Translations under genes and position numbers: made by a program
Source of the DNA: Mangrovactinospora gilvigrisea
GTDB lineage: Bacteria; Actinomycetota; Actinomycetes; Streptomycetales; Streptomycetaceae
NCBI RefSeq assembly: GCF_001879105.1
Contig: NZ_MLCF01000128.1
Location: 1 to 45,324 of the forward strand
Direction of reading: 5' to 3'
DNA: 45,324 nt
In this document: positions 31,227-39,865 of the stretch, in pieces
How positions within the stretch are numbered: the stretch's first letter is position 1
How the letters are laid out: each line of letters begins with the position of its first letter
The notes under the pieces: model-generated
The model's database searches: none
Told to the model about the DNA's origin: nothing
What the model saw: only the letters and a program-made list of their open reading frames with translations

Positions 31227-32192
31227 ATGACCGTGCAGAGTTGCACACCCGCCGAGGACGGCGTCCTCGCCAAGGCGTCCGCCGAGAACTTTCCGGTCGC
31301 CCCGTTCTTCCTGCCCCCCGCCGTGCGCGCGGACGTGATGGCCGTCTACGGCTTCGCCCGCCTCGTCGACGACATCGGCGACGGCGACCTGCCCCCCGGC
31401 CGGCAGGACGAGGCCGTCCTCGGCGCGGAGGGCGGCACCCGCATCGAAGTCCTCGACGCCCTCGATCGCGACCTCGACCGCATCTACGCCGACGGCGACG
31501 GGCCCCGCCACCCGCTGATGCGCGACCTCGCCGGCACCGTCCGCGCCCACGGCATCCCCGCCGACCCCTTCAAGCGGCTGATCGGCGCCAACCGGATGGA
31601 CCAGACCGTCCACCGCTACGCCGACTTCCCCGCCCTGCTCGACTACTGCGAGCTGTCCGCCAACCCGGTCGGCGAACTGGTGCTGCGCCTCTTCGACGTG
31701 CACACCCCCGAACGGCGCCGCCTCTCCGACCTGGTGTGCAGCGCGCTCCAGGTGATCGAGCACATCCAGGACGTCGCCGAGGACCTCGCCGTGGGCCGCG
31801 TCTACCTGCCGCAGGGCGACCTGGCCCGGTTCGGCGTCACCGAGGCGGACCTGGCCCTGCCCGCCGCCCCCGCCCGCGTCCGCGCGCTCATCGCCCATGA
31901 GACCGCGCGCGCCACCGACCTGCTGCGCCGCGGCGAGCCGCTCGTCGGCACCGTCCGCGGCCGGCTCCGGGTGCTGCTCGCCGGCTTCGTCGCCGGCGGC
32001 CGCGCCCAGCTGCGCGCCATCGAGGCCTCCGGCCACGACGTCCTCGCAGCATCGCCCAAGGCCGACAAGAAGCGGATCGCCGCCGAGGCGGCCCTGCTTC
32101 TCGCCCCCTCCCCGCGGCGCCGCCGCCCCCGCAGCACGGCCTCGTCCGCGGGAGAACCGGGGCCACGCACCGCCAACCACCCAGGAAGGTGA
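31227..32192 (+). CDS. hpnC: HpnC, hydroxysqualene synthase
   Basis: A 321-residue squalene/phytoene-synthase family enzyme. It converts presqualene diphosphate from HpnD to hydroxysqualene, the second of three steps from FPP to squalene in bacteria. Visible: SAENFPVAPFFLPPAVRADVMAVYGFARLVDDIGD with the first Asp-rich motif, NPVGELVLRLFDV, and QVIEHIQDVAEDLAVGRVYLP with the second. The last ~45 residues are a basic, Pro/Ser-rich tail. ATG 31227 lies after GGAGG at a somewhat long spacing; GTG 31233 in frame is an alternative. It is the first gene of the hopanoid operon, overlapping the region of the hpnD start. Confidence 0.93.
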   Translation: MTVQSCTPAEDGVLAKASAENFPVAPFFLPPAVRADVMAVYGFARLVDDIGDGDLPPGRQDEAVLGAEGGTRIEVLDALDRDLDRIYADGDGPRHPLMRDLAGTVRAHGIPADPFKRLIGANRMDQTVHRYADFPALLDYCELSANPVGELVLRLFDVHTPERRRLSDLVCSALQVIEHIQDVAEDLAVGRVYLPQGDLARFGVTEADLALPAAPARVRALIAHETARATDLLRRGEPLVGTVRGRLRVLLAGFVAGGRAQLRAIEASGHDVLAASPKADKKRIAAEAALLLAPSPRRRRPRSTASSAGEPGPRTANHPGR

Positions 32193-32200
32193 GCCGAGGA

Positions 32201-33082
32201 GTGCCAACCACCCTGCCCCCCGAGGTCGTTGCGGCCTATCGCTACTGCGAGGCCGTCACCGGCATACAGGCCCGCAACTTCGCCTACGGAATCAAGCTGC
32301 TGCCCCCGGCGCAGCGGCGCGCCATGTCCGCCGTCTACGCCCTCGCCCGCCGCGTCGACGACATCGGGGACGGCACCCTCGACAACGACACCAAGTTCGC
32401 CCGCCTCGGCGAGGTCCGCACCCTCATCGAGCGGGTCGACGAGCGCGCCGTGCGGCCCGAGGACACCGACCCGGTCGCCGTCGCCCTGCAGCACGCCGCC
32501 CGCCGCTTCCCCATCCCGATGGAGGCGTTCGGCGAGCTCGTCGACGGCGTCGAGATGGACGTGCGCGGCCAGGAGTACGAGACCTACGAGGAGCTCAAGC
32601 TCTACTGCCGGTGCGTCGCCGGCTCCATCGGACGCCTCTCGCTCGGCGTCTTCGGCTGCAGCGACCCCAAGAAGGGGCCCGAGCTCGCCGACACCCTCGG
32701 CCTCGCCCTGCAGCTCACCAACATCATGCGGGACGTCCGCGAGGACGCCCTCAACGGCCGCACCTACCTGCCCCGCGAGGAGCTGGAGCAGTTCGGCTGC
32801 GAGGCCGGGTTCGCCGGCCCGCTGCCCGCCGGCGCCGACTTCAACGGGCTGATGTCCTTTCAGGCCCGCCGCGCCCAGGCGCTCTTCGACGAGGGCCTGA
32901 AGCTGCTCCCGATGCTCGACTGGCGCAGCTCCGCCTGCGTCTCCGCGATGGCCGGCATCTACCACCGGCTGCTCGCCCGGATCGCCGCCGACCCGCGCAG
33001 CGTGCTCCGCGGCCGGGTCTCGCTGCCGCCGTGGGAGAAGGCCTCTGTCGCCGTCAAGGGCCTCACCGGAAGGCGGACCTGA
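32201..33082 (+). CDS. hpnD: HpnD, presqualene diphosphate synthase
   Basis: About 293 residues, a squalene/phytoene-synthase family enzyme that joins two farnesyl diphosphates into presqualene diphosphate. Family marks: EAVTGIQARNFAYGIKLLPPAQRRAMSAVYALARRVDDIGD (first Asp-rich motif), ELKLYCRCVAGSIGRLSLGVF, and LTNIMRDVREDALNGRTYLP (second). Start options are GTG 32201 with AGGAAGG upstream, or GTG 32189, which overlaps the hpnC stop as GTGA and would add four residues. The stop overlaps the hpnE ATG as TGATG, so the three squalene-forming genes are tightly coupled. Confidence 0.94.
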   Translation: MPTTLPPEVVAAYRYCEAVTGIQARNFAYGIKLLPPAQRRAMSAVYALARRVDDIGDGTLDNDTKFARLGEVRTLIERVDERAVRPEDTDPVAVALQHAARRFPIPMEAFGELVDGVEMDVRGQEYETYEELKLYCRCVAGSIGRLSLGVFGCSDPKKGPELADTLGLALQLTNIMRDVREDALNGRTYLPREELEQFGCEAGFAGPLPAGADFNGLMSFQARRAQALFDEGLKLLPMLDWRSSACVSAMAGIYHRLLARIAADPRSVLRGRVSLPPWEKASVAVKGLTGRRT

Positions 33083-34602
33083 TGACCGGCGGGCCGCGGC
33101 GCGCGGTGGTGGTGGGCGGGGGCCTCGCCGGCATCACGGCCGCGCTCGCCCTCGCCCAGTCGGGCGTCGCCGTCACCCTGCTGGAGGGCCGGCCGCGGCT
33201 CGGCGGCCTCGCCTTCTCCTTCCGCCGCGGGGACCTGGACGTCGACAACGGCCAGCATGTCTTCCTGCGCTGCTGCACCGCCTACCGCGACCTGCTGGAC
33301 CGGATCGGCGGCACCGAGCACGTCGACATCCAGCGCCGCCTGGACGTGCCGGTGGTCTCCGTGCCCCCGGCGCGTCCCGCGGAAGGGGGCGTGCAACGGC
33401 TGCCCGGCGCAGAGGAGTTCCGCTACGGGCGGCTCGGCCGCGTCGGCCTGCCCGTCCCGCTGCACCTGGCCGGCAGCCTCGCCCGCTACCCGCACATGAG
33501 CCCCGTCGAGCGGGCTTTGGCCGCCAAGGCCGCCCTCGCGCTGCGCGGCCTCGACCCGGCCGACCCCGAGCTGGACCGGCGCAGCTTCGGCGACTGGCTG
33601 CGCGAGCAGCGCCAATCCCCGCGCGCCGTCGAGGCGCTGTGGGACCTGGTGGGCGTCGCCACCCTCAACGCCACCGCCGACCGCACCTCGATGGCGCTCG
33701 CCGCGATGGTCTTCAAGACCGGGCTGCTCTCCGACCCCGGCGCCTCCGACATCGGCATCTCCCGCGTCCCGCTCGGCCGCATCCACCACGACCTGGCCCG
33801 CTCCGCGCTGGAGGCGGCCGGGGTCGGGATCCGGCTGCGCACCCGCGTCGACGGCGTCCGGGCGGTGCCGGGCGGCGGGCCGAAGTGGTCCGTCGCCGCG
33901 GGCGGCGCGGAGCTGCCCGCGGACGCCGTGGTCCTCGCCGTCCCGCAGACCGAGGCCCGGCCGCTGCTGCCGGACGGCGCCCTCGACGACCCGGGCCGCC
34001 TCGACAAGCTCGCCGACTCGCCGATCATCAACATTCATGCGGTGTACGACCGCCAGGTGATCCGCCGGCCCTTCCTCGCCGTCCTCGGCAGCCCCATCCA
34101 GTGGATCTTCGACCGCACCCGGCACTCCGGTCTGATCGCCCATCGGCCCGGCGCCCAGTACATCGCGCTCTCCCAGTCCGCCGCCGACCAGGAGATCGAC
34201 GCCTCCGTCTCCGTGCTGCGCGAGCGCTTCCTGCCCGAGCTGCAGCGGGTGCTGCCCGCCGCCCGCGGCGCACGTGTGCTCGACTTCTTCGTCACCCGGG
34301 AGCGCACCGCCACCTTCGCGCCGGCGCCCGGCAGCGGAGCCCTGCGCCCCACCCAGGCAACCCGGCTGACCGGCCTTCACCTGGCCGGGGCATGGACCGC
34401 CACCGGCTGGCCCGCCACCATGGAGGGCGCGGTGCGCAGCGGACTGCGGGCCGCCCGCGGCACGCTGCTCGGACTCGGTGTCCCCGAGATCGAATTGCGA
34501 CCTGAGTTGAGGAATCGCGAGGCGGTCGCGGACGGTTCCCAGGATGGGCCGTACGGGGGAGACACCCCTGAGCCGACCCGGAAATCGGGTGTGGTCCGGT
34601 GA
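33082..34602 (+). CDS. hpnE: HpnE, hydroxysqualene dehydroxylase
   Basis: A 506-residue FAD-dependent enzyme of the phytoene-desaturase-like amine oxidase fold that reduces hydroxysqualene to squalene. The dinucleotide-binding start is RAVVVGGGLAGITAALALAQ, followed by RLGGLAFSF and DNGQHVFLRCC, and the C-terminal FAD segment LHLAGAWTATGWPATMEGAVRSGLRAA. Length is longer than the ~420-460 usual, because of a ~40-residue polar tail ending in SGVVR. ATG 33082 overlaps the hpnD stop, with GGAAGG upstream. Completes the HpnCDE squalene route that feeds the cyclase downstream. Confidence 0.94.
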   Translation: MTGGPRRAVVVGGGLAGITAALALAQSGVAVTLLEGRPRLGGLAFSFRRGDLDVDNGQHVFLRCCTAYRDLLDRIGGTEHVDIQRRLDVPVVSVPPARPAEGGVQRLPGAEEFRYGRLGRVGLPVPLHLAGSLARYPHMSPVERALAAKAALALRGLDPADPELDRRSFGDWLREQRQSPRAVEALWDLVGVATLNATADRTSMALAAMVFKTGLLSDPGASDIGISRVPLGRIHHDLARSALEAAGVGIRLRTRVDGVRAVPGGGPKWSVAAGGAELPADAVVLAVPQTEARPLLPDGALDDPGRLDKLADSPIINIHAVYDRQVIRRPFLAVLGSPIQWIFDRTRHSGLIAHRPGAQYIALSQSAADQEIDASVSVLRERFLPELQRVLPAARGARVLDFFVTRERTATFAPAPGSGALRPTQATRLTGLHLAGAWTATGWPATMEGAVRSGLRAARGTLLGLGVPEIELRPELRNREAVADGSQDGPYGGDTPEPTRKSGVVR

Positions 34603-34667
34603 TCGGCGCCACCGGTACCCATCAGACTGGCCGGACAGCGAATGGCACGAAGGAAGAAGGAGGCGCC

Positions 34668-35699
34668 GTGAGCGTTGGACAGGTTGATGTGAGCGCGATC
34701 CTGGAGCGCGGCCGCTCCCTGACCACGCCCGTCCTCCGGGAGGCCATCGGCCGGCTCGCACCTCCGATGGACATCGTCGGCTCCTACCACTTCGGATGGA
34801 CCGACGCCGAGGGCAATCCGGCCACCGGGGCCGCCGGCAAGGGCCTGAGACCCGCCATGGCACTGCTCTCCGCCCAGGTGCCGGGAGCCGACCCCAAGGC
34901 CGGCGTACCCGGCGCCGTCGCTGTGGAGCTGGTGCACAACTTCTCGCTGCTGCACGACGACCTGATGGACGAGGACGAGCAGCGCCACCACCGCGCCACC
35001 GTCTGGAAGGTGCACGGCCCCGAGCAGGCCATCCTGGTCGGCGACGCGATGTTCGCGCTCGCCAACGAGGTGCTGGTGGAGAGCGGCGGGCCCGAGGCGC
35101 TGCGCGCCATCCGCCGACTCACCCGCGCCACCCGCGCGCTGATCGACGGTCAGGCCCAGGACCTCTCCTTCGAGAAGCGCGACCGGGTCTCCGTCGAGGA
35201 GTGCCTCGCCATGGAGGGCAACAAGACCAGCGCCCTGCTGGCCTGCTCCGCCTCCATCGGCGCCGTCCTCGGCGGCGCCCCCGACGAGCACGCCGACGCC
35301 CTGGAGCGCTACGGCTGGCACCTCGGCCTCGCCTTCCAGGCCGTCGACGACCTGCTCGGCATCTGGGGCGACACCGCCGTCACCGGCAAGCCCTCCTGGG
35401 GCGACCTGCGGCAGCGCAAGAAGTCGCTGCCCGTGGTGGCCGCGCTCGCCGCCGGCGGGCCCGCCTCCGACCGCCTCGCCCGACTCCTCGCCACCCCTGC
35501 CGACGGAGAGGAGACGGAGGAGCAGCTCGCCGAGCGCGCCCGGCTGATCGAGGACGCCGGCGGCCGCGCCTGGACGCAGGAGGAGGCCGAGCGCCGCCAC
35601 CGCGCCGCCCTCACGGCCCTCGACGACGTCCCGATGGACGCCGAGGTCCGCAACGCTTTCGTCGCTCTCGCCGAATTCGTCGTCGTACGGAAGAAGTGA
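34668..35699 (+). CDS. Polyprenyl diphosphate synthase (probably FPP synthase)
   Basis: A 343-residue all-helical trans-prenyltransferase. The first Asp-rich motif is LLHDDLMDED and the second AFQAVDDLLGIWGD; the substrate-binding GKGLRPAMALL and the Lys of NKTSALL are present. A Phe five residues before the first motif is consistent with a short product, so farnesyl diphosphate for HpnD is the likely product, though chain length is not provable by eye. GTG 34668 has AAGGAGG upstream at good spacing; an earlier GTG at 34599 overlapping hpnE would add 23 polar residues. Placed between hpnE and shc, so it supplies the operon's own precursor. Confidence 0.92.
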   Translation: MSVGQVDVSAILERGRSLTTPVLREAIGRLAPPMDIVGSYHFGWTDAEGNPATGAAGKGLRPAMALLSAQVPGADPKAGVPGAVAVELVHNFSLLHDDLMDEDEQRHHRATVWKVHGPEQAILVGDAMFALANEVLVESGGPEALRAIRRLTRATRALIDGQAQDLSFEKRDRVSVEECLAMEGNKTSALLACSASIGAVLGGAPDEHADALERYGWHLGLAFQAVDDLLGIWGDTAVTGKPSWGDLRQRKKSLPVVAALAAGGPASDRLARLLATPADGEETEEQLAERARLIEDAGGRAWTQEEAERRHRAALTALDDVPMDAEVRNAFVALAEFVVVRKK

Positions 35700-35703
35700 C
35701 CGC

Positions 35704-37731
35704 ATGTCCCCCAGCCCCGAAAGAGAGCCCGCCGCCGGCTCCTCCGTCGCCGACCCCGCCGCTGCTGCCGCGGCCGAGGGTGCCGTCCGGCCCGGGGGCG
35801 GCGATGACGCCGTGCGCGAGCGCGCCGCCGAGACCCTGCGCGCCGCCTCCGACAACCTGCTGGCCCGGCAGAGCGACGAGGGCTGGTGGAAGGGCGACCT
35901 GGAGACCAACATCACCATGGACGCGGAGGACCTCCTGCTCCGGGAGTTCCTCGGCATCCGCGACGCCGAGCGCACCGAGTCGGCGGCCCGCTGGGTCCGC
36001 TCCCAGCAGCAGGACGACGGCACCTGGGCCACCTTCTACGGCGGCCCGTCCGACCTGTCGGCCACCATCGAGGGCTATGTGGCGCTCCGGCTCGCCGGGG
36101 ACGACCCCGAGGCCCCGCACATGGCCGCCGCCTCCGCCTGGGTGCGCAAGCAGGGCGGGATCGTCAAGTCCCGCGTCTTCACCCGGATCTGGCTGGCCCT
36201 CTTCGGGTGGTGGCCGTGGGAGCGGCTGCCCGAGATGCCGCCCGAGATCATGTTCCTGCCCAAGTGGATGCCGCTGAACATCTACTCGTTCGCCTCCTGG
36301 GCGCGGCAGACCATCGTGCCGCTGACCGTGGTCGGCTCGCGCCGGCCGCGCCGCCCGGCGCCGTTCCGCCTCGACGAGCTGCACGCCGACCCGGAGGACC
36401 CGTACAAGCCCGCGCCGCCGGCCCCGGCGGCCAGCTGGGAGGGCGTCTTCCAGCGGCTCGACAAGATCCTGCACGTCTACCACAAGCACCACTCCAAGCG
36501 GCTGCGGAAGATGGCCAAGCACCAGGCGGTGCGCTGGATCATCGAACGCCAGGAGAACGACGGCTGCTTCGGCGGCATCCAGCCCCCGGCGGTCTACTCG
36601 CTGATGGCCCTCTACCTGGAGGGCTACGACATCGACCACCCGGTGATGCGGGCCGGGCTGAAGGCGCTGGACGACTTCTCGGTGGCCCGCCGCGGCGGCG
36701 CCCGGATGGTCGAGGCCTGCCAGTCGCCGGTCTGGGACACCTGCCTCGCGGTCGTCGCGCTCGCCGACGCCGGCCTGCCCCGCGACCACCCGGCGCTGGT
36801 CAGGGCCGGCGACTGGATGGTCCAGGAGGAGGTCGCCAAGCGCGGCGACTGGGCCGTGCAGCGGCCCCGGCTGGGCGCCTCCGGCTTCGCCTTCGAGTTC
36901 CAGAACGACAACTACCCGGACGTGGACGACACCGCCGAGGTGGTGCTCGCGCTGCGGCGCGTCGACACCACCGACAACCGGCGGCGGGACGCGGCGATCC
37001 GGCGGGCCGCCAACTGGGCCGCCGGCATGCAGTCCAAGGACGGGGCGTGGGGCGCCTTCGACGCCGACAACACCAGCCGGTTCCCCAACCGGCTGCCGTT
37101 CTGCGACTTCGGCGAGGTCATCGACCCGCCGTCCGCGGACGTCACCGCGCACATGGTGGAGATGCTCGCCGACCTCGGCTTCTCCGGTCACCCCCGGACG
37201 CGCCGCGGCGTCGCCTGGCTGCTGCGCGAGCAGGAGCCGGACGGCTCGTGGTTCGGGCGCTGGGGCGTCAACTACATCTACGGGACGGGGTCGGTGGTGC
37301 CCGCGCTGGTCACCGCCGGCATCCCGGTGACGCACCCGTCCATCCGGCGCTCCGTCACCTGGCTGGAGGAGCACCAGAACACCGACGGCGGCTGGGGCGA
37401 GGACCTGCGCTCCTACCACGACCCGTCGGAGTGGGCCGGCCGCGGCGAGTCGACCGCGTCGCAGACCGCGTGGGCGCTGATGGCGCTGCTCGCGGCGGGC
37501 GAGGACGATTCGGAGGCGGTGCGGCGCGGCGTGGAGTACCTGGGCCGCACCCAGCAGGAGGACGGTTCCTGGGACGAGCCGCAGTTCACCGGCACCGGCT
37601 TCCCCTGGGACTTCTCCATCAACTACCACCTGTACCGGATGGTCTGGCCCATCACCGCGCTGGGCCGCTACGTCCACGGCGGCCCGGCGGACACCCACTC
37701 CGGCTCCCCGGCCGTCCGCACCGCGGCCTGA
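35704..37731 (+). CDS. shc: Squalene-hopene cyclase
   Basis: A 675-residue class II triterpene cyclase that folds squalene into hopene/hopanol at the membrane surface. The protonating DVDDTA motif is at residues 406-411. Several QW repeats are visible (QQDDGTWATFYGG, QSKDGAWGAFDADN, EPDGSWFGRWGVNYIYGTG, NTDGGWGE, QQEDGSWDEPQFTGTGFP). Length is slightly above the ~630 of Alicyclobacillus SHC because of an N-terminal Ala/Pro/Glu-rich extension of ~35 residues. ATG 35704 starts 4 nt after the polyprenyl synthase stop. A strong hairpin lies between this gene and hpnG. Confidence 0.97.
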   Translation: MSPSPEREPAAGSSVADPAAAAAAEGAVRPGGGDDAVRERAAETLRAASDNLLARQSDEGWWKGDLETNITMDAEDLLLREFLGIRDAERTESAARWVRSQQQDDGTWATFYGGPSDLSATIEGYVALRLAGDDPEAPHMAAASAWVRKQGGIVKSRVFTRIWLALFGWWPWERLPEMPPEIMFLPKWMPLNIYSFASWARQTIVPLTVVGSRRPRRPAPFRLDELHADPEDPYKPAPPAPAASWEGVFQRLDKILHVYHKHHSKRLRKMAKHQAVRWIIERQENDGCFGGIQPPAVYSLMALYLEGYDIDHPVMRAGLKALDDFSVARRGGARMVEACQSPVWDTCLAVVALADAGLPRDHPALVRAGDWMVQEEVAKRGDWAVQRPRLGASGFAFEFQNDNYPDVDDTAEVVLALRRVDTTDNRRRDAAIRRAANWAAGMQSKDGAWGAFDADNTSRFPNRLPFCDFGEVIDPPSADVTAHMVEMLADLGFSGHPRTRRGVAWLLREQEPDGSWFGRWGVNYIYGTGSVVPALVTAGIPVTHPSIRRSVTWLEEHQNTDGGWGEDLRSYHDPSEWAGRGESTASQTAWALMALLAAGEDDSEAVRRGVEYLGRTQQEDGSWDEPQFTGTGFPWDFSINYHLYRMVWPITALGRYVHGGPADTHSGSPAVRTAA

Positions 37732-37750
37732 CGGCCGCGGCACTCCCTCG

Positions 37751-37797
37751 CCCGGCGCCCCCGGCGGACGGCGAAGCCGTCCGGGTGGGGCGCCGGG
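37751..37797 (+). terminator. Hairpin between shc and hpnG, GC-rich repeat copy 5
   Basis: CCCGGCGCCCC (37751-37761) pairs with GGGGCGCCGGG (37787-37797), and CGGACGGC (37765-37772) with GCCGTCCG (37776-37783) around GAA: 19 base pairs. It lies in the 104-bp gap between shc and hpnG, so it may end or reduce transcription beyond shc. Confidence 0.65.
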
Positions 37798-37835
37798 GCG
37801 AAGGGGCGGCAACCGCAACCCAAGGAAACCGGAAG

Positions 37836-38489
37836 ATGACAAGACCGCTGCTCGTCGTCTGCGCACTGCCGACCGAGCACCACGCGCTGCGCGGCGGCAA
37901 CTGGTCCGCCGCCCGCGCCCGCGCGGGCGTGCTGCGCACCGGCATGGGCGCCGTCCGCGCCCACCGCGCGATGGCCCGCACCCTCGCCCGCCCCGACGCC
38001 GCCGACGCGGCGGTGATCGCGTCCGGCTTCTGCGCCGCCACCGACCCCTCCATCGCGCCGGGCGGCTTCGTGGTGCCCGACGAGGTGTGGGACAAGTCGG
38101 GGATCGTGCCCTGCCCGGGCGCCGAGCCCCTCGCCGAACTGCTGCGCGCCCAGGGGCTGACGGTCCATCGGGGCGTCCTGGTCTCCGCCGACCACGTGGT
38201 CCGCGGCCCCGAGCGCGCCGAACTGCACGAGACCGGCGCCATCGGCGTCGACATGGAGTGCGCCGCCACCGTGCGCGTCGCGGCGCGCACCGACCCCGAC
38301 CGGCCCGTCGCCGTCGCCCGCGTGGTCGTCGACACCCCGGTCAGCGAGCTCTTCCGGCCCGCGACGATCAGGAACGGGCTGCACGCCTACCGGGCCCTGA
38401 AGGCCGCCGTCCCCGCCTTCCTGGAGTGGCAGGCGCGCACCGGAACCGACACCACGACGAGCAGCGAGAACAAGGCGGTGGAGGCATGA
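37836..38489 (+). CDS. hpnG: HpnG-like nucleosidase (adenosylhopane to ribosylhopane)
   Basis: A 217-residue PNP_UDP/MTA-SAH-nucleosidase-like protein. The short fold is visible as LLVVCALPTEHHAL, AAVIASGFCAATDPSIAPGGFVVPDEVW, and GAIGVDMECAATVRVA, the Met-Glu pair being the nucleoside-binding motif of this family. In hopanoid producers HpnG removes adenine from adenosylhopane. ATG 37836 has AAGGAAA upstream. Its substrate is normally made by HpnH, whose gene is not in this cluster. The stop overlaps the aminotransferase ATG as ATGA. Confidence 0.88.
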   Translation: MTRPLLVVCALPTEHHALRGGNWSAARARAGVLRTGMGAVRAHRAMARTLARPDAADAAVIASGFCAATDPSIAPGGFVVPDEVWDKSGIVPCPGAEPLAELLRAQGLTVHRGVLVSADHVVRGPERAELHETGAIGVDMECAATVRVAARTDPDRPVAVARVVVDTPVSELFRPATIRNGLHAYRALKAAVPAFLEWQARTGTDTTTSSENKAVEA

Positions 38490-39865
38490 CCTTCGACATC
38501 AACCGGCTGCTGAAGGAGCGCGGCGGCGAGCGCTACGAGCTGCAGGAGAAGTACGTCAACCCGCAGCTGCGCAAGATGCTGCACACCATCGGCTTCGACA
38601 AGACGTACGTGCGGGGCGAGGGCGCCTACTTCTGGGACGAGCAGGGCGACGACTACCTGGACATGCTCGCCGGGTTCGGCGTCCAGGGCCTGGGCCGGCA
38701 CCACCCGGTGGTGCGGCAGGCGCTGCACGACGTCCTCGACGCCCAGCTGCCCGACCTCACCCGCTTCGACTCCTCGCCGCTGCCCGGGCTGCTCGCCGAG
38801 AAGCTGCTGGCCCACTCGCCGCACCTGGACCGGGTCTTCTTCGGCAACAGCGGGACGGAGGCGGTGGAGACGGCGGTCAAGTTCGCCCGCTACGCCACCG
38901 GCAAGCCGCGGGTCGTCTACTTCGACCACGCCTTCCACGGGCTGACCACCGGCGCACTCTCCGTCAACGGCGAGGACGGCTTCCGCAAGGGGTTCGCCCC
39001 GCTGCTGCCGGACACCTCGATCGCGGTGGGCGATCTGGAGGCGCTGCGGCGCGAGTTGAAGCGCGGCGATGTCGCCGGGCTGATCGTCGAGCCCATCCAG
39101 GGCAAGGGCGTCACCCCCACCCCGCCCGGGTTCCTGCGCGCCGCGCAGGAGCTGCTCCACCAGCACAAGGCGCTGCTCATCCTCGACGAGGTGCAGACCG
39201 GGCTGGGCCGCACCGGCGACTTCTACGCCTACCAGCACGAGGAGGGCGTGCAGCCGGACCTGATCGCCGTCGCCAAGATGCTCTCCGGCGGCTACATCCC
39301 GGTGAGCGCCACGCTCGGCAAGGACTGGATCTTCCGATCGGTCTACTCCTCGATGGACCGGGTGCTGGTGCACTCGGCGAGCTTCGGCTCCAACGCCCAG
39401 GCGATGACGGCCGGGTTGGCCGTCCTCCAGGTGATGGAGGACGAGGGGATCGTGGAGAACGCCCGAAAGACCGGCGACCTGCTGCGCGGCCGGCTGGAGG
39501 CGCTGGTCGACCGCTACGAGCTGCTGGCGGACGTGCGCGGCCGCGGGCTGATGATCGGCATCGAGTTCGGCCGGCCCAAGGGGCTGAAGCTGCGCAGCCA
39601 GTGGGCGATGCTGCAGGCGGCGCGGAAGGGGCTCTTCGCGCAGATGGTGGTGGTGCCGCTGTTCCAGAAGCACCGCATCCTCACCCAGGTGTCGGGGGAC
39701 CACCTGGAGGTCATCAAGCTGATCCCGCCGCTGGTCATCGGAGAGCCGGAGGTGGACCGGTTCGTCACGGCCTTCGAGGACGTGATGGACGCGGCCCACT
39801 CCGGCTCCGGGCTGGTCTGGGACTTCGGCAAGACCTTGATCAAGCAGGCTGTCGCGAACCGGTGA
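38486..39865 (+). CDS. hpnO: HpnO-like class III aminotransferase
   Basis: A 459-residue PLP enzyme of the class III (acetylornithine/ornithine) aminotransferase family. Visible: YFWDEQGDDYLDMLAGFGV, FGNSGTEAVETAVKFAR (phosphate-binding), FDHAFHGLTTGALS, LLILDEVQTGLGRTG with the PLP Asp, and AVAKMLSGGYIPVSA with the Schiff-base Lys. In hopanoid clusters this enzyme (HpnO) aminates the ribose-derived side chain to give aminobacteriohopanetriol. Start ATG 38486 is fused to the hpnG stop. The 3' end overlaps the convergent MFS gene by 26 bp. Function depends on adenosylhopane being made elsewhere, since hpnH is missing here. Confidence 0.88.
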   Translation: MTFDINRLLKERGGERYELQEKYVNPQLRKMLHTIGFDKTYVRGEGAYFWDEQGDDYLDMLAGFGVQGLGRHHPVVRQALHDVLDAQLPDLTRFDSSPLPGLLAEKLLAHSPHLDRVFFGNSGTEAVETAVKFARYATGKPRVVYFDHAFHGLTTGALSVNGEDGFRKGFAPLLPDTSIAVGDLEALRRELKRGDVAGLIVEPIQGKGVTPTPPGFLRAAQELLHQHKALLILDEVQTGLGRTGDFYAYQHEEGVQPDLIAVAKMLSGGYIPVSATLGKDWIFRSVYSSMDRVLVHSASFGSNAQAMTAGLAVLQVMEDEGIVENARKTGDLLRGRLEALVDRYELLADVRGRGLMIGIEFGRPKGLKLRSQWAMLQAARKGLFAQMVVVPLFQKHRILTQVSGDHLEVIKLIPPLVIGEPEVDRFVTAFEDVMDAAHSGSGLVWDFGKTLIKQAVANR

